This document shows, piece after piece, positions 11,196 to 18,892 of a DNA stretch of 64,000 nt; positions within the stretch are counted from its first letter, which is position 1, and every line of letters starts with the position of its first letter. Origin of the DNA: JBBQDZ01 sp038237515 (GTDB taxonomy: Bacteria; Actinomycetota; Thermoleophilia; Gaiellales; Gaiellaceae). The notes beneath the pieces were generated by a model. It searched no databases. It saw only the letters and a program-made list of their open reading frames with translations, and was not told the origin of the DNA. The stretch lies in assembly GCA_038237515.1 (NCBI GenBank), contig JBBRYP010000013.1, forward strand, positions 1 through 64,000. Reading direction: 5' to 3'. The translations under genes were made by a program, and so were the position numbers.

Positions 11196-11723
11196 CTACC
11201 GCGGCTCGATCAGGCCGTAGCCGCCGTCGCGGCGCCGGTACAGGATGTTGACCTCTTCGGACTCGTCGCTGCGAAAGACGAAGAAGTCGTGGCCCACCAG
11301 CTCGAGCTGGAGCACTGCCTCCTCCGCGCTCATGGGCTTGATCGAGAACTGCTTCGTCTTGACGATCCGAAGCGTCCCGTCGTCGGGGGAGGCGCGTGCG
11401 GCTGCCGATTCGCCTCGCCCGCCGTGCCGGCGCCGCCGCTCGCGGTAGCGCGTCACCTGGCGCTCGAGCTTGTCGACGAGCTGGTCGATCGATGCCCGCA
11501 TGTCCGTCGCCGACTCGCGCGCCCGCAGGGTCGGCCCATTCGTCCAGATCGTCGCCTCGGCGATCTGGCTGGCGGCGATCGACGGATTCCGCTCGACCGC
11601 AAGCTCCAGCTCGACCCGCGTCGGCTCGTGCAGCTGTCGTTCGAGCCGAGCGAGTTTCTCCTCTGCATAGGAGCGGATCGCGTCGCTGACCTGGACGTTC
11701 TTGCCCTTGACCTGAAGTTTCAT
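11196..11723 (-). CDS. hpf: Ribosome hibernation promoting factor, long form
   Basis: 175 residues, matching the long HPF family that dimerises 70S ribosomes into 100S particles in stationary phase. The N-terminal S30AE domain starts MKLQVKGKNVQVSDAIRSY (about 1-95). A basic linker (RYRERRRRHGGRG) follows, and then the C-terminal dimerisation domain (IVKTKQFSIKPMSAEEAVLQ to the end). AAGGGG lies before the ATG. comF is immediately upstream, and secA follows downstream after the hypothetical gene. Confidence 0.95.
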   Translation of the reverse strand: MKLQVKGKNVQVSDAIRSYAEEKLARLERQLHEPTRVELELAVERNPSIAASQIAEATIWTNGPTLRARESATDMRASIDQLVDKLERQVTRYRERRRRHGGRGESAAARASPDDGTLRIVKTKQFSIKPMSAEEAVLQLELVGHDFFVFRSDESEEVNILYRRRDGGYGLIEPR

Positions 11724-11747
11724 CGCGTCCCCTTCGCCGGGGCCAAT

Positions 11748-12407
11748 CTAACGGACGACTCGCGCCATCGTCACCACCTCCACGTAACGGGCTCCGGCCG
11801 CCCTCAGCGCAGATGCGGCCGCTCCCGCTGTCGCCCCGCTCGTGTAGACGTCGTCGACGAGGACGACACGGGGGAGTGCGCGCCCCTGCCCCCGGAAAGC
11901 CCCGCGCACGTTCTTGCGCCGCGCGGCGAGCGAGAGACCGCGCTGCCGCGTAACGCGCCGCGATCGGGCGAGCAGCACCTCGACCGGGAGCTCCCAGTGC
12001 GCTCCGAGCTCCTCGGCCAGGCGCCGGGCGGGGTGATGGCCGCGTGCGAGGCTGCGTTCGCCGTCCGGGGGTATGAATGTGATCGCGTCCGCGAGGGGGC
12101 GCGCCACCGCGTCGACCACGATCTCGGCGGCGGGCACGGCCAGCCGGCGCAGGCCGCGCTCCTTCCAGGCTCCGACAACGGCCCGCACCGCCGCGTCGTA
12201 GATCAGAGCGCTCCGTGCCTGCGAAAACGCCAGCCGACGCCCGGAGCAGTCGCCGCACCGCGCCACCGGCCACGCGGTCGGCGCACCGCAGCGCTCGCAG
12301 AGCGGCGAGCTCACCCGTGGGAGCCGGAGGAGACAGGGACTGCAGAGCTGGCTGCCGTGTGCGCGGCAGACGACGCAGCGTTGCGGGAGGAGCAGGTCTG
12401 CGAGCAC
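11748..12407 (-). CDS. comF: ComF family phosphoribosyltransferase-like protein
   Basis: 219 residues. A four-cysteine zinc cluster at the N-terminus (CVVCRAHGSQLCSPC, then CERCG) precedes a phosphoribosyltransferase fold with the PRPP-binding motif VVLVDDVYTSGATAG. ComF proteins act in DNA uptake or repair-linked processes in some bacteria; the biochemical role is not settled. The GTG start has no Shine-Dalgarno. A TATACT hexamer lies exactly nine nucleotides upstream and is embedded in a perfect palindrome. hpf follows 24 bp downstream. Confidence 0.88.
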   Translation of the reverse strand: MLADLLLPQRCVVCRAHGSQLCSPCLLRLPRVSSPLCERCGAPTAWPVARCGDCSGRRLAFSQARSALIYDAAVRAVVGAWKERGLRRLAVPAAEIVVDAVARPLADAITFIPPDGERSLARGHHPARRLAEELGAHWELPVEVLLARSRRVTRQRGLSLAARRKNVRGAFRGQGRALPRVVLVDDVYTSGATAGAAASALRAAGARYVEVVTMARVVR

Positions 12408-12410
12408 TTA

Positions 12411-12428
12411 GTTGTCAGTATAGACAAC
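12411..12428 (-). promoter_or_regulatory. Palindrome over the comF -10 hexamer
   Basis: GTTGTCAGTATAGACAAC has perfect 6-bp arms around a 6-bp centre. On the minus strand the centre reads TATACT, a strong -10, and the comF GTG begins three nucleotides after the palindrome. A repressor bound here would occlude RNA polymerase. Operator function is inferred. Positions 12429-12455 hold nothing else that I recognise. Confidence 0.55.
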
Positions 12429-12455
12429 AAACGAACCCACCGGCCGCAGCGTCGA

Positions 12456-13238
12456 CTACGCCGTCAGCGAATAGTCCGCTCGTTGCGGCAGACCTTCGCG
12501 TGCGCGAAGCCGGTTGTCCGCCTCGAGCAGCTGCTCCGGCGTACCGATGTCGAACCACTCGCCTGCGAGGCGATACCCGAACATCGGACGCCGCGTGTGC
12601 AGCCACGCAACGAGGTTCCCCGGTTGATCCGCCGGGTTCCGTTCGGCCAGGTAGACCTCGATCAGCGGGACGTGTTCCCGGTGGTAGAGGTAGGTAGCGG
12701 TACCCGCGAGGGTGCTCTCCGGTTCGGCCGGCTTCTCGACGAACGAGATTACGCGATCGGCCTCGTCCAGAGCGACGACCCCGTACTGGCGCGCGAGCTC
12801 CCGGTCGACGACGTCGTGAACGGCGAGGCAGCTCGCGGCGCCCTTCCCGCGCCAGAAGGCGACGAAGTCCGCGAGGCTGAAGTCGAAGAGGTTGTCGCCG
12901 GCGATCACGAGCAGGTCGGCGCCTTCGAGCCGTTCCTCCCGTACGGCGAGCGAGATGTCCCCGATCGCCCCGAGGCGATCATCGTTCGTCAAGGTGCCGT
13001 CGTTCACGATTCGAACGACAGCCGGTTCACTGCGCTGGGTCGCCCAGCTCTCGAAGTCGGCCGCGAAACGGGCGTTTGTGACGACGTGAATCGACTCGAC
13101 CTCCTCGACATCGTCGATCTTGTCGAGCAGCCGGTCGAGGATGGGGCGGCCGCCGACCGGCAGTAGCTGCTTCGGAACCCGGTCGGTCAGCGGGCGTAGC
13201 CGCGTCGCGTAGCCCGCAGCCAGGATGACGGCTCTCAC
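12456..13238 (-). CDS. Sugar-phosphate nucleotidyltransferase (NTP_transferase family)
   Basis: 260 residues, of the glucose-1-phosphate thymidylyl/uridylyltransferase type. The N-terminus VILAAGYATRLRPLTDRVPK is the nucleotide-binding signature; LLPVGGRPILD, the metal-binding IAGDNLF and FVEKPAEP follow. The product would be an NDP-sugar for envelope polysaccharide. The exact sugar and nucleotide cannot be set from sequence. The GTG start overlaps the mtnA stop as GTGA, so it is translationally coupled to mtnA. A long N-terminal extension of the same frame is antisense noise over mtnA. Confidence 0.88.
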   Translation of the reverse strand: MRAVILAAGYATRLRPLTDRVPKQLLPVGGRPILDRLLDKIDDVEEVESIHVVTNARFAADFESWATQRSEPAVVRIVNDGTLTNDDRLGAIGDISLAVREERLEGADLLVIAGDNLFDFSLADFVAFWRGKGAASCLAVHDVVDRELARQYGVVALDEADRVISFVEKPAEPESTLAGTATYLYHREHVPLIEVYLAERNPADQPGNLVAWLHTRRPMFGYRLAGEWFDIGTPEQLLEADNRLRAREGLPQRADYSLTA

Positions 13239-14188
13239 GCCCGCACCTCCCGGGGGAGCGATTCGGAATAGGGCGCTCGATGAATGCCCACCTCGGTGAC
13301 AATCGCGGTGATCAGTGACGCGGGAGTAACGTCGAAGGCCGGGTTCCTCGCCTGGAAGCGATCGGTGATCTCGCTCGGGCTCCGCTGCTCGATTGGAATC
13401 TCCGCACCCGTGGGCGTTTCGGTGTCGAGGGTCGAGGTCGGTGCCACGACGTAGAGGGGAACCCGATGATGGCGTGCAAGGACTGCGAGGCCGTAGGTGC
13501 CGATCTTGTTGGCGGTGTCTCCGTTCGCCGCGATGCGGTCCGCGCCGGTGAAGACACAATCCACCTCGCCCGCAGCCATGATCGATCCGGCCGCGGCGTC
13601 TGCGATCACCGTGTGCGGGATCCCGGCCTGTGCGAGCTCCCAGGCGGTGAGCCGGCTCCCCTGGAGGAGCGGCCGCGTCTCGTCGACGAAGACGTGGCGG
13701 AGCAGGCCTTCCGCCCACGCGGTTCGAAGCGCGCCGACCGCCGTGCCGTAGCCGCCCGTTGCCAGGCCTCCCGCGTTGCAATGGGTCAGCGCGGACGTTC
13801 CCGGGGAGAGGAGGGAGGCTGCGTGCTCGCTCATCGTGCGGCAGCGCTCGACCTCCTCGCGATGAATCTCCCGTGCGCGTTCGGCGGGATCGTCGGCTGC
13901 GCGCACCTCGTCGAGCGCCCATGCGGGGTTCACGGCGGTGGGGCGCGACGAGGCGAGCACCCTGACCGCCTCGTCCAGATCCTCCCCCCGGGAGGATGCG
14001 AGCGCGTAGCCGTAGGCCGCGGCGATCCCGATCGCGGGCGCCCCGCGGACGGCGAGCGTGCGAATAGCCTCGGCGACCTCGGCCACCGACCGGCACTCGA
14101 GCTCCACCTCCTCCGCTGGCAAACGGCGCTGGTCGAGGAAGACGACGCAGTCGTCCTCGAGGCGCAGGATGCGGTCGGGCTCCAGCAT
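13235..14188 (-). CDS. mtnA: S-methyl-5-thioribose-1-phosphate isomerase
   Basis: 317 residues. Converts methylthioribose-1-phosphate to methylthioribulose-1-phosphate in methionine salvage. Family motifs seen are RGAPAIGIAAAYG, the catalytic-Cys segment THCNAGGLATGGYGTA, VDETRPLLQGSRLTAWEL, and the catalytic-Asp segment GADRIAANGDTANKIGTY. It is somewhat shorter than many homologues (about 340). TACGCT lies six nucleotides before the ATG, with no Shine-Dalgarno. ahcY and metH nearby complete much of the S-adenosylmethionine recycling theme. Confidence 0.94.
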   Translation of the reverse strand: MLEPDRILRLEDDCVVFLDQRRLPAEEVELECRSVAEVAEAIRTLAVRGAPAIGIAAAYGYALASSRGEDLDEAVRVLASSRPTAVNPAWALDEVRAADDPAERAREIHREEVERCRTMSEHAASLLSPGTSALTHCNAGGLATGGYGTAVGALRTAWAEGLLRHVFVDETRPLLQGSRLTAWELAQAGIPHTVIADAAAGSIMAAGEVDCVFTGADRIAANGDTANKIGTYGLAVLARHHRVPLYVVAPTSTLDTETPTGAEIPIEQRSPSEITDRFQARNPAFDVTPASLITAIVTEVGIHRAPYSESLPREVRA

Positions 14189-14627
14189 CGGGCAAGCGTA
14201 GACGGTGGACGCCGCGGGATCGCTTCACAGCGGCCGATGCAGCGCGTCTCGAGCGTCCGGGAGGGACGAGGACGATCGAGCCTTGGCCGACCGCGCCGGC
14301 AACCCTCCAGTCTCATGACGGGGCCTGACCCTATTCTGAGGCTCGGCAGGTTCCGGCGGGTTCGGCTGGCTCCCCGGGACGGGTGAAGGAGCCTCGACCA
14401 GGCTCGACTGCGGGTCGAGGGTCTGCGCCTCAAGCCAGGGCCTGCATCGCGACGAAACCGGTTGCGCCGTCACCGGCCGGTCACCAACCGAGACGAACTT
14501 CCGGCGTGTCGCCGCCGGCTGATCGCGCCTTGCAATCGACCTAGCCGACAGGCGTAAGCGACAGCGCGCCCGCCATCTGCGCCTCCTGGGGAAGCTCAGC
14601 CGGCCCGTCGGGCTGAGGCCGAGCCCG

Positions 14628-14658
14628 AGCCGGAGCGGGATCTACTCCCGCTCCGGCT
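14628..14658. repeat. Perfect 13-bp inverted repeat
   Basis: AGCCGGAGCGGGA at 14628-14640 and TCCCGCTCCGGCT at 14646-14658 flank a TCTAC loop. It lies 33 bp downstream of the ahcY hairpin in the direction of ahcY transcription and may be a back-up terminator or a dispersed repeat. Confidence 0.6.
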
Positions 14659-14691
14659 ACAACGGCTCTTCCGAAGCCCAAGAAGGGGGCA

Positions 14692-14718
14692 AACGGGGGA
14701 AACATGGTTTCCCCCGTT
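14692..14718 (-). terminator. Probable ahcY terminator hairpin
   Basis: Perfect 12-bp arms AACGGGGGAAAC (14692-14703) and GTTTCCCCCGTT (14707-14718) around a 3-nt loop, starting four nucleotides after the ahcY stop. No T-tract follows, so termination is inferred from position and stability. A hairpin of the same design follows the gene at 28841-29212. Confidence 0.65.
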
Positions 14719-14722
14719 ATTC

Positions 14723-15991
14723 TCAGGTCCCCTCGTCCCAGGAGGCCAGGTACTTCGCCTGCTCTTCGGTGAGGGTGTCGATGGTGACGCCCATCGTCTC
14801 CAGCTTCAGCCGCGCGATCTCCTTGTCGATCTCCTCCGGCACCGGGTAGACACGCCGCTCGAGCGACGCGGCGTTCGCGACCGCGAACTCGGCCGCGAGC
14901 GCCTGGTTTGCGAAGGACATGTCCATGACGAGCGCAGGATGGCCTTCCGCCGCCGAGAGGTTCACGAGGCGCCCGTCGGCGATGAGGTAGAGCCGCCGGC
15001 CGTCCTGGAGTGTGAACTCCTCCACGAACTCGCGCGCCTTCCGGGTATCGACGGCGAGGGACCGGAGGCCGGGAATCTCGATCTCGACGTTGAAGTGGCC
15101 GGTGTTGGCGAGGATGGCTCCGTCCTTCATGCGATCCATGTGGCCCCGCGTGATGACGGCCTTGTCGCCCGTCGCGGTGCAGAAGATGTCGCCGATCTCG
15201 ACCGCCCGATCCATCGGCAGCACCTCGTAACCGTCCATGACGGCCTCGATCGCGCGCATCGGATCGACCTCGGTGACGATGACGTGCGCGCCCATGCCCC
15301 TCGCGCGCATCGCGACGCCACGGCCGACCCAGCCGTACCCTCCGACGACGAACCGCTTCCCGGCAAGCAGGACGTTGGTCGCCCGGATGATCCCGTCGAT
15401 CGTCGACTGGCCCGTGCCGTAGCGATTGTCGAAGAGGTGCTTGGTCTTCGCCTCGTTCACGGCGATCACGGGGAACCCGAGCGCACCGTCGCGCTCGAGA
15501 GCCTTCAGCCGGATCACTCCGGTCGTCGTCTCCTCGGTGCCCGCGATGATGTCGCCGAGCTGCTCGCGGCGGTGCGAGTGCAGGACGCTGATGACGTCGG
15601 CCCCGTCGTCCATCGTCAGCTGAGGTTTGTGGTCGACCGCCGCCTCGATGTGCTGGTAGTAGGTGTCGTTGTCCTCGCCCTTGATGGCGAAGACGGAAAC
15701 GTCATACTCCTCGACGAGTGCCGCGGCCACGTCGTCCTGCGTCGACAGCGGATTCGAGGCACAGAGGACGACGTCGGCCCCGCCGGCCTTGAGCGTGCGC
15801 GCGAGGTTCGCCGTCTCGGTCGTCACGTGCAGGCAAGCCGAGACACGCTGGCCGGCCAGCGGCTGCTCACGCTGGAAGCGATCGCGGATGGCCGCCAGGA
15901 CCGGCATCTGCCGGTCGGCCCAGGCGATGCGGCGAACACCTTCCTCGGCGAGCGCGAGATCCTTGACGTCGAAGCGTTTGGTCGTGGCCAT
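14723..15991 (-). CDS. ahcY: Adenosylhomocysteinase
   Basis: 422 residues. Hydrolyses S-adenosylhomocysteine to homocysteine and adenosine, feeding MetH. Family segments: HVTTETANLARTLKAGGADV, NPLSTQDDVAAALV, the NAD-dependent core VNEAKTKHLFDNRYGTGQS, Rossmann GYGWVGRGVAMRARGMGA, and NTGHFNVEIE. The C-terminus lacks the Lys-Tyr-rich PDHYRY tail of eukaryotic and many bacterial forms and ends ASWDEGT, as in shorter bacterial and archaeal types. Shine-Dalgarno-like GGGAAGGA precedes the ATG. A MerR-type regulator gene lies 51 bp upstream on the same strand. Confidence 0.96.
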   Translation of the reverse strand: MATTKRFDVKDLALAEEGVRRIAWADRQMPVLAAIRDRFQREQPLAGQRVSACLHVTTETANLARTLKAGGADVVLCASNPLSTQDDVAAALVEEYDVSVFAIKGEDNDTYYQHIEAAVDHKPQLTMDDGADVISVLHSHRREQLGDIIAGTEETTTGVIRLKALERDGALGFPVIAVNEAKTKHLFDNRYGTGQSTIDGIIRATNVLLAGKRFVVGGYGWVGRGVAMRARGMGAHVIVTEVDPMRAIEAVMDGYEVLPMDRAVEIGDIFCTATGDKAVITRGHMDRMKDGAILANTGHFNVEIEIPGLRSLAVDTRKAREFVEEFTLQDGRRLYLIADGRLVNLSAAEGHPALVMDMSFANQALAAEFAVANAASLERRVYPVPEEIDKEIARLKLETMGVTIDTLTEEQAKYLASWDEGT

Positions 15992-16042
15992 GGGTCCTTC
16001 CCTTCGGTCTGGAGAGATACGGATTGTCAGTAGGTCAGAGGC

Positions 16043-16390
16043 CTAGGCGGCGAGCAGCTGCTCGTGCTTGCGCTGCTCCCACTCGACCCAGGCCGGGACC
16101 GGCTCGCCGGCCAGTGTGGGGTCGCTACCGGCAAACCAGGAGTCGAGGGCGCGCCAAAGCTGCGGCTCCCGCCGCAGGCGCGCGGCGAACGCCACCTCCG
16201 CCAGCTCGATCGCAAAATGATCCCGGATGCTCCGGAGCGACCGGAGTTGGTTCAGCTCACGAATCCCGTACGTGCGGTATCCGGAGGGCGTTCGCTCCGG
16301 CAGCACGAGCCCGGTTCGCTCGAGGTAGCGCAGCATCCTTGCCGACCACCCCGTCCGGGAGGCGGCCTCGCCGATCGGCATCCGTTCCAC
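16043..16390 (-). CDS. MerR family transcriptional regulator
   Basis: 115 residues. The N-terminal winged helix-turn-helix reads PIGEAASRTGWSARMLRYLERTGLVLPERTPSGYRTYG, the MerR DNA-binding signature. The short C-terminal helix has no cysteine cluster, so metal sensing is unlikely. It directly precedes ahcY on the same strand. The GTG start has TAAGGT six nucleotides upstream. A dyad ACCTT-N14-AAGGT at 16397-16420 overlaps that hexamer and could be an autoregulatory operator. The effector is unknown; control of ahcY is an inference from adjacency. Confidence 0.85.
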   Translation of the reverse strand: MERMPIGEAASRTGWSARMLRYLERTGLVLPERTPSGYRTYGIRELNQLRSLRSIRDHFAIELAEVAFAARLRREPQLWRALDSWFAGSDPTLAGEPVPAWVEWEQRKHEQLLAA

Positions 16391-16413
16391 GTCCCAACCT
16401 TAGCATAGGAGTG

Positions 16414-16824
16414 TCAAGGTTTCTCCATCGCCTCGTCGGCACGCCCGTACGAATCCTCCAGGCGCACCACGTCGTCGAGCTGTGGCGTCGACACCTCCAG
16501 AATGGTCGTGTCGTCGATCGCGCGAACCCGGTGCACCGTTCCCGGCGGAAAACGAAAAGCCGCGCCGGCCCCGATCACCTCCTCGTTCAGCACGCCCTCA
16601 CCCGCCTCGCTCAGCTCGAGGTACGCGCGCCCCTCCTGGACGTACCACGCCTCGTCCTTCTCGCGGTGGAACTGGAGGCTCAGCGCCTCCCCGGCGCGAA
16701 CGAAGAGGATCTTCCCGCAGTAGGTCTCCGTCAGCGCCCAGATCAGCTCGTAGCCCCACGGCTTCTCCACGCGCCGTGGATCGAAGCCCCAGCCGTCGAG
16801 GCTGTTCACGTTTGGGGAGTCCAC
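16414..16824 (-). CDS. Cupin domain protein, phosphomannose isomerase type II-like
   Basis: 136 residues forming a single cupin. PWGYELIWALTETYCGKILFV is the start typical of the C-terminal isomerase half of bifunctional mannose-1-phosphate guanylyltransferase/isomerase. LQFHREKDEAWYV carries the metal-binding His/Glu residues, and PPGTVHRVRAID carries the second cupin motif. As a free domain beside a nucleotidyltransferase and ugd it probably isomerises a sugar phosphate, but substrate and activity are inferred. GTG start with TAGGAT six nucleotides upstream. Confidence 0.85.
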   Translation of the reverse strand: MDSPNVNSLDGWGFDPRRVEKPWGYELIWALTETYCGKILFVRAGEALSLQFHREKDEAWYVQEGRAYLELSEAGEGVLNEEVIGAGAAFRFPPGTVHRVRAIDDTTILEVSTPQLDDVVRLEDSYGRADEAMEKP

Positions 16825-16833
16825 CCGCCGATC

Positions 16834-17529
16834 CTATGACCCGAGCCACTCCGGGTGTGCCGCGACGTGCTCCTCCGCGCGCCGCAGGTCTTTCGGGGTG
16901 TTCACGGTCAGCCAGAGACCCTCGTGCCGGAAGGCCCGAAGGCGCCCCTCGCAGGCGAGCTCCGGAAACGCAGTGCTCTCGTGGTCGCCGCGCTCGGGAA
17001 AGCGCTCGAGCGCCTCCGTCGAGAGCACGTAGACGCCGCAGTTGACCCAGTAGGGGACGCGACCGCCCTCACGGAATCCGGCAACGGCGTCTCCCTCTCC
17101 GATCTCGACGAGGCCGAACGGCGAGAGTGGTCGCGCGACCGCGAGCGTCGCGGCCGCTCCCGACCCGCGGTGGGCCGAGAGGAGCGCGGCGAAGTCGACG
17201 TCGAGCAGCTCGTCCCCGTTCAGCGCCAAGAAATCACCCTCCTCCGCCCGACGCTGCGCACCGAAGCGGATCCCGCCGCCGCGCCCGAGGCGCTCCGGCT
17301 CGGCGGCGGCGACGATCTCCGCACCGGAGCCTTGGAGCTCGCGCTCGAACAGCTCGCCCTGCTCCGCCGCGCAGCTGACGATCACCCGACGGACGCCCGC
17401 GCGGACGAGCCGGGCGACCTGGTAGGCGGCGAGCGGCTTCCCCGCGACCGGCACGAGCGCCTTCGGCCACCCGCCGGCTGCGTCGCCGAGGCGCTCGGCA
17501 CGCCCGCCGGCGAGGATGATCGCCTCCAA
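16834..17529 (-). CDS. Sugar nucleotidyltransferase (NTP_transferase family)
   Basis: 231 residues, related to mannose-1-phosphate guanylyltransferase/MurU-like enzymes. The N-terminal signature AIILAGGRAERLGD, PKALVPVAGKPL and the metal-binding LNGDELLDVDF segment are present. It is shorter than full GDP-mannose pyrophosphorylases and lacks their C-terminal beta-helix. The start is a TTG at 17529; the encoded N-terminus fits the family start exactly. It is followed by the cupin gene and preceded by ugd, forming an envelope-sugar cassette. Confidence 0.86.
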   Translation of the reverse strand: MEAIILAGGRAERLGDAAGGWPKALVPVAGKPLAAYQVARLVRAGVRRVIVSCAAEQGELFERELQGSGAEIVAAAEPERLGRGGGIRFGAQRRAEEGDFLALNGDELLDVDFAALLSAHRGSGAAATLAVARPLSPFGLVEIGEGDAVAGFREGGRVPYWVNCGVYVLSTEALERFPERGDHESTAFPELACEGRLRAFRHEGLWLTVNTPKDLRRAEEHVAAHPEWLGS

Positions 17530-17542
17530 GCTGCGTCAGCCC

Positions 17543-18892
17543 CTAGGGAACGAGCTCGGTCTGCGCCCGCTCCGCCGTCTCCGCGAGCAGGTCCGCGGGA
17601 GACATCTGCCTGCCGACACCCTCGTAGACGAACCCGGCCGCGCGCGCCTGCGCGGGGTCGAGGAGGTTCCGGCCGTCGATGATCAGCGGCCGACTCATCG
17701 CGTCGCGAATCTCCGGGCGTGCGAGTTCGCGCAGCTCCGGCCACTCGGTTACGATCACCGCCGCGTCGGCGCCGTCGATCGCCTCCTCGTAGGTCGCGCA
17801 GAAGGTGGCGCCGTGGATGAGCTCCGTCGCATCGGCAACCGGATCCCACGCCCGCACCTCCGCGCCCTCCGCGATCAGGCGGGCCGCGAGCACGAGGCTC
17901 GGCGCCTCACGCATGTCGTCGGTGCCAGCCTTGAACGCGAGCCCGAGCACGGCAATGCGCTTGCCGCGCAGGTTGCCGAGGTGGCGCTGGAGCTTCCCGA
18001 CGACCCGCCGCTTCTGCAGCTCGTTGACCTCGATCACGGCCGAGAGGAGCTGGAAGTGGTAACCCGAGTTGGCGGCGAGCTGCTTCAAAGCCAGCGAGTC
18101 CTTCGGGAAGCAGCTCCCGCCCCAGCCGATCCCGGCCCGGAGGAAATGCGGGCCGAGGCGGTGATCGAGCCCCACGCCCTCCGCGACCTTCACGACATCG
18201 GCCCCGGTCGCCTCGCACACGTTTGCGATCTCGTTGATGAAGCTGATGCGCGTCATCAGGAACGCGTTCGCCGCCAGCTTGATCATCTCCGCCGAGTTCG
18301 GCTCGCACCGGACGATCGGGCGCCCGAGACCCGCGTAGAGGGAGGCGACCGCGTCGCCGTCCGCTTCCTGGAACGCCCCGATCACGACGCGGTCGGGGCT
18401 CATGAAGTCCCGGATTGCGCGGCCCTCGGCGAGGAACTCGGGATTGGAGACGTAACCGACGTCGAGGCCCCGCGTCTCGAGGCCGCTCCGCACCTTCTCA
18501 CCGGTGCCGACGGGAACCGTCGACTTCATGACGAGGAGCGCGCGCCGGTCGAGCCGCGGCAGCTCGTCGACGACCGTCCACACGCGCGACAGGTCGGCGT
18601 CACCGGAGTAGGTCCTCGGAGTGTCGACGCAGACGAAGAGAAAGTCGCCGGCCTGCGCCACCTCCTCGAGATCGAGCGTGAACCGCATCCGATCGCGGTT
18701 CTTCGAGAGCAGCTCAGGCAGATCTGCCTCGTGGAACGGCAGCTCACCGGCGCGCAGCTTCTCGATCTTCTCCGGAACGACGTCGCGGACGACGACCGGA
18801 TGACCGAGCTCGGCGAAGCACGCGCCGGTGACGAGGCCCACCCACCCCGCGCCGAAGATCCCGATCGTCGACTTCTGCGGGTCAGCGGACAC
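17543..18892 (-). CDS. ugd: UDP-glucose 6-dehydrogenase
   Basis: 449 residues. Oxidises UDP-glucose twice to UDP-glucuronate using NAD. The N-terminal Rossmann motif GAGWVGLVTGACFAELGH, the LLVMKSTVPVGTG strand, EFLAEGRAI, and the catalytic cysteine in GWGGSCFPKDSLAL are all present. The C-terminal domain has VLGLAFKAGTDDMREAPS. UDP-glucuronate would feed exopolysaccharide or teichuronic-type polymers. It overlaps the end of the upstream LCP gene by 11 nt. Confidence 0.95.
   Translation of the reverse strand: MSADPQKSTIGIFGAGWVGLVTGACFAELGHPVVVRDVVPEKIEKLRAGELPFHEADLPELLSKNRDRMRFTLDLEEVAQAGDFLFVCVDTPRTYSGDADLSRVWTVVDELPRLDRRALLVMKSTVPVGTGEKVRSGLETRGLDVGYVSNPEFLAEGRAIRDFMSPDRVVIGAFQEADGDAVASLYAGLGRPIVRCEPNSAEMIKLAANAFLMTRISFINEIANVCEATGADVVKVAEGVGLDHRLGPHFLRAGIGWGGSCFPKDSLALKQLAANSGYHFQLLSAVIEVNELQKRRVVGKLQRHLGNLRGKRIAVLGLAFKAGTDDMREAPSLVLAARLIAEGAEVRAWDPVADATELIHGATFCATYEEAIDGADAAVIVTEWPELRELARPEIRDAMSRPLIIDGRNLLDPAQARAAGFVYEGVGRQMSPADLLAETAERAQTELVP

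Larger units (their letters stand above)
14189..14722. other. Intergenic region with hairpins, no gene
   Basis: 534 bp between mtnA and ahcY without a convincing reading frame. It holds the ahcY-proximal hairpin at 14692-14718, a perfect 13-bp hairpin at 14628-14658 (AGCCGGAGCGGGA/TCCCGCTCCGGCT), and a weaker AGCTCAGCC/GGGCTGAG stem around 14593-14617. A palindromic-looking stretch GGGTCAGGCCCCGTC (minus strand, about 14319-14333) precedes mtnA and may be a dispersed repeat. The mtnA promoter lies at the left edge. Confidence 0.6.

Noticed and set aside
13239..14228. N-terminal extension of the nucleotidyltransferase frame.
   Set aside because: It lies out of frame over mtnA; the real start is the GTG overlapping the mtnA stop.
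14250..14335. Possible SAM-I/IV riboswitch: GCCGGCAACCCTCCAG followed by CATGAC on the plus strand near methyl-cycle genes.
   Set aside because: The strand is opposite to mtnA and ahcY, no plus-strand gene follows, and the expected P4 stem is missing. Covariance scoring would settle it.
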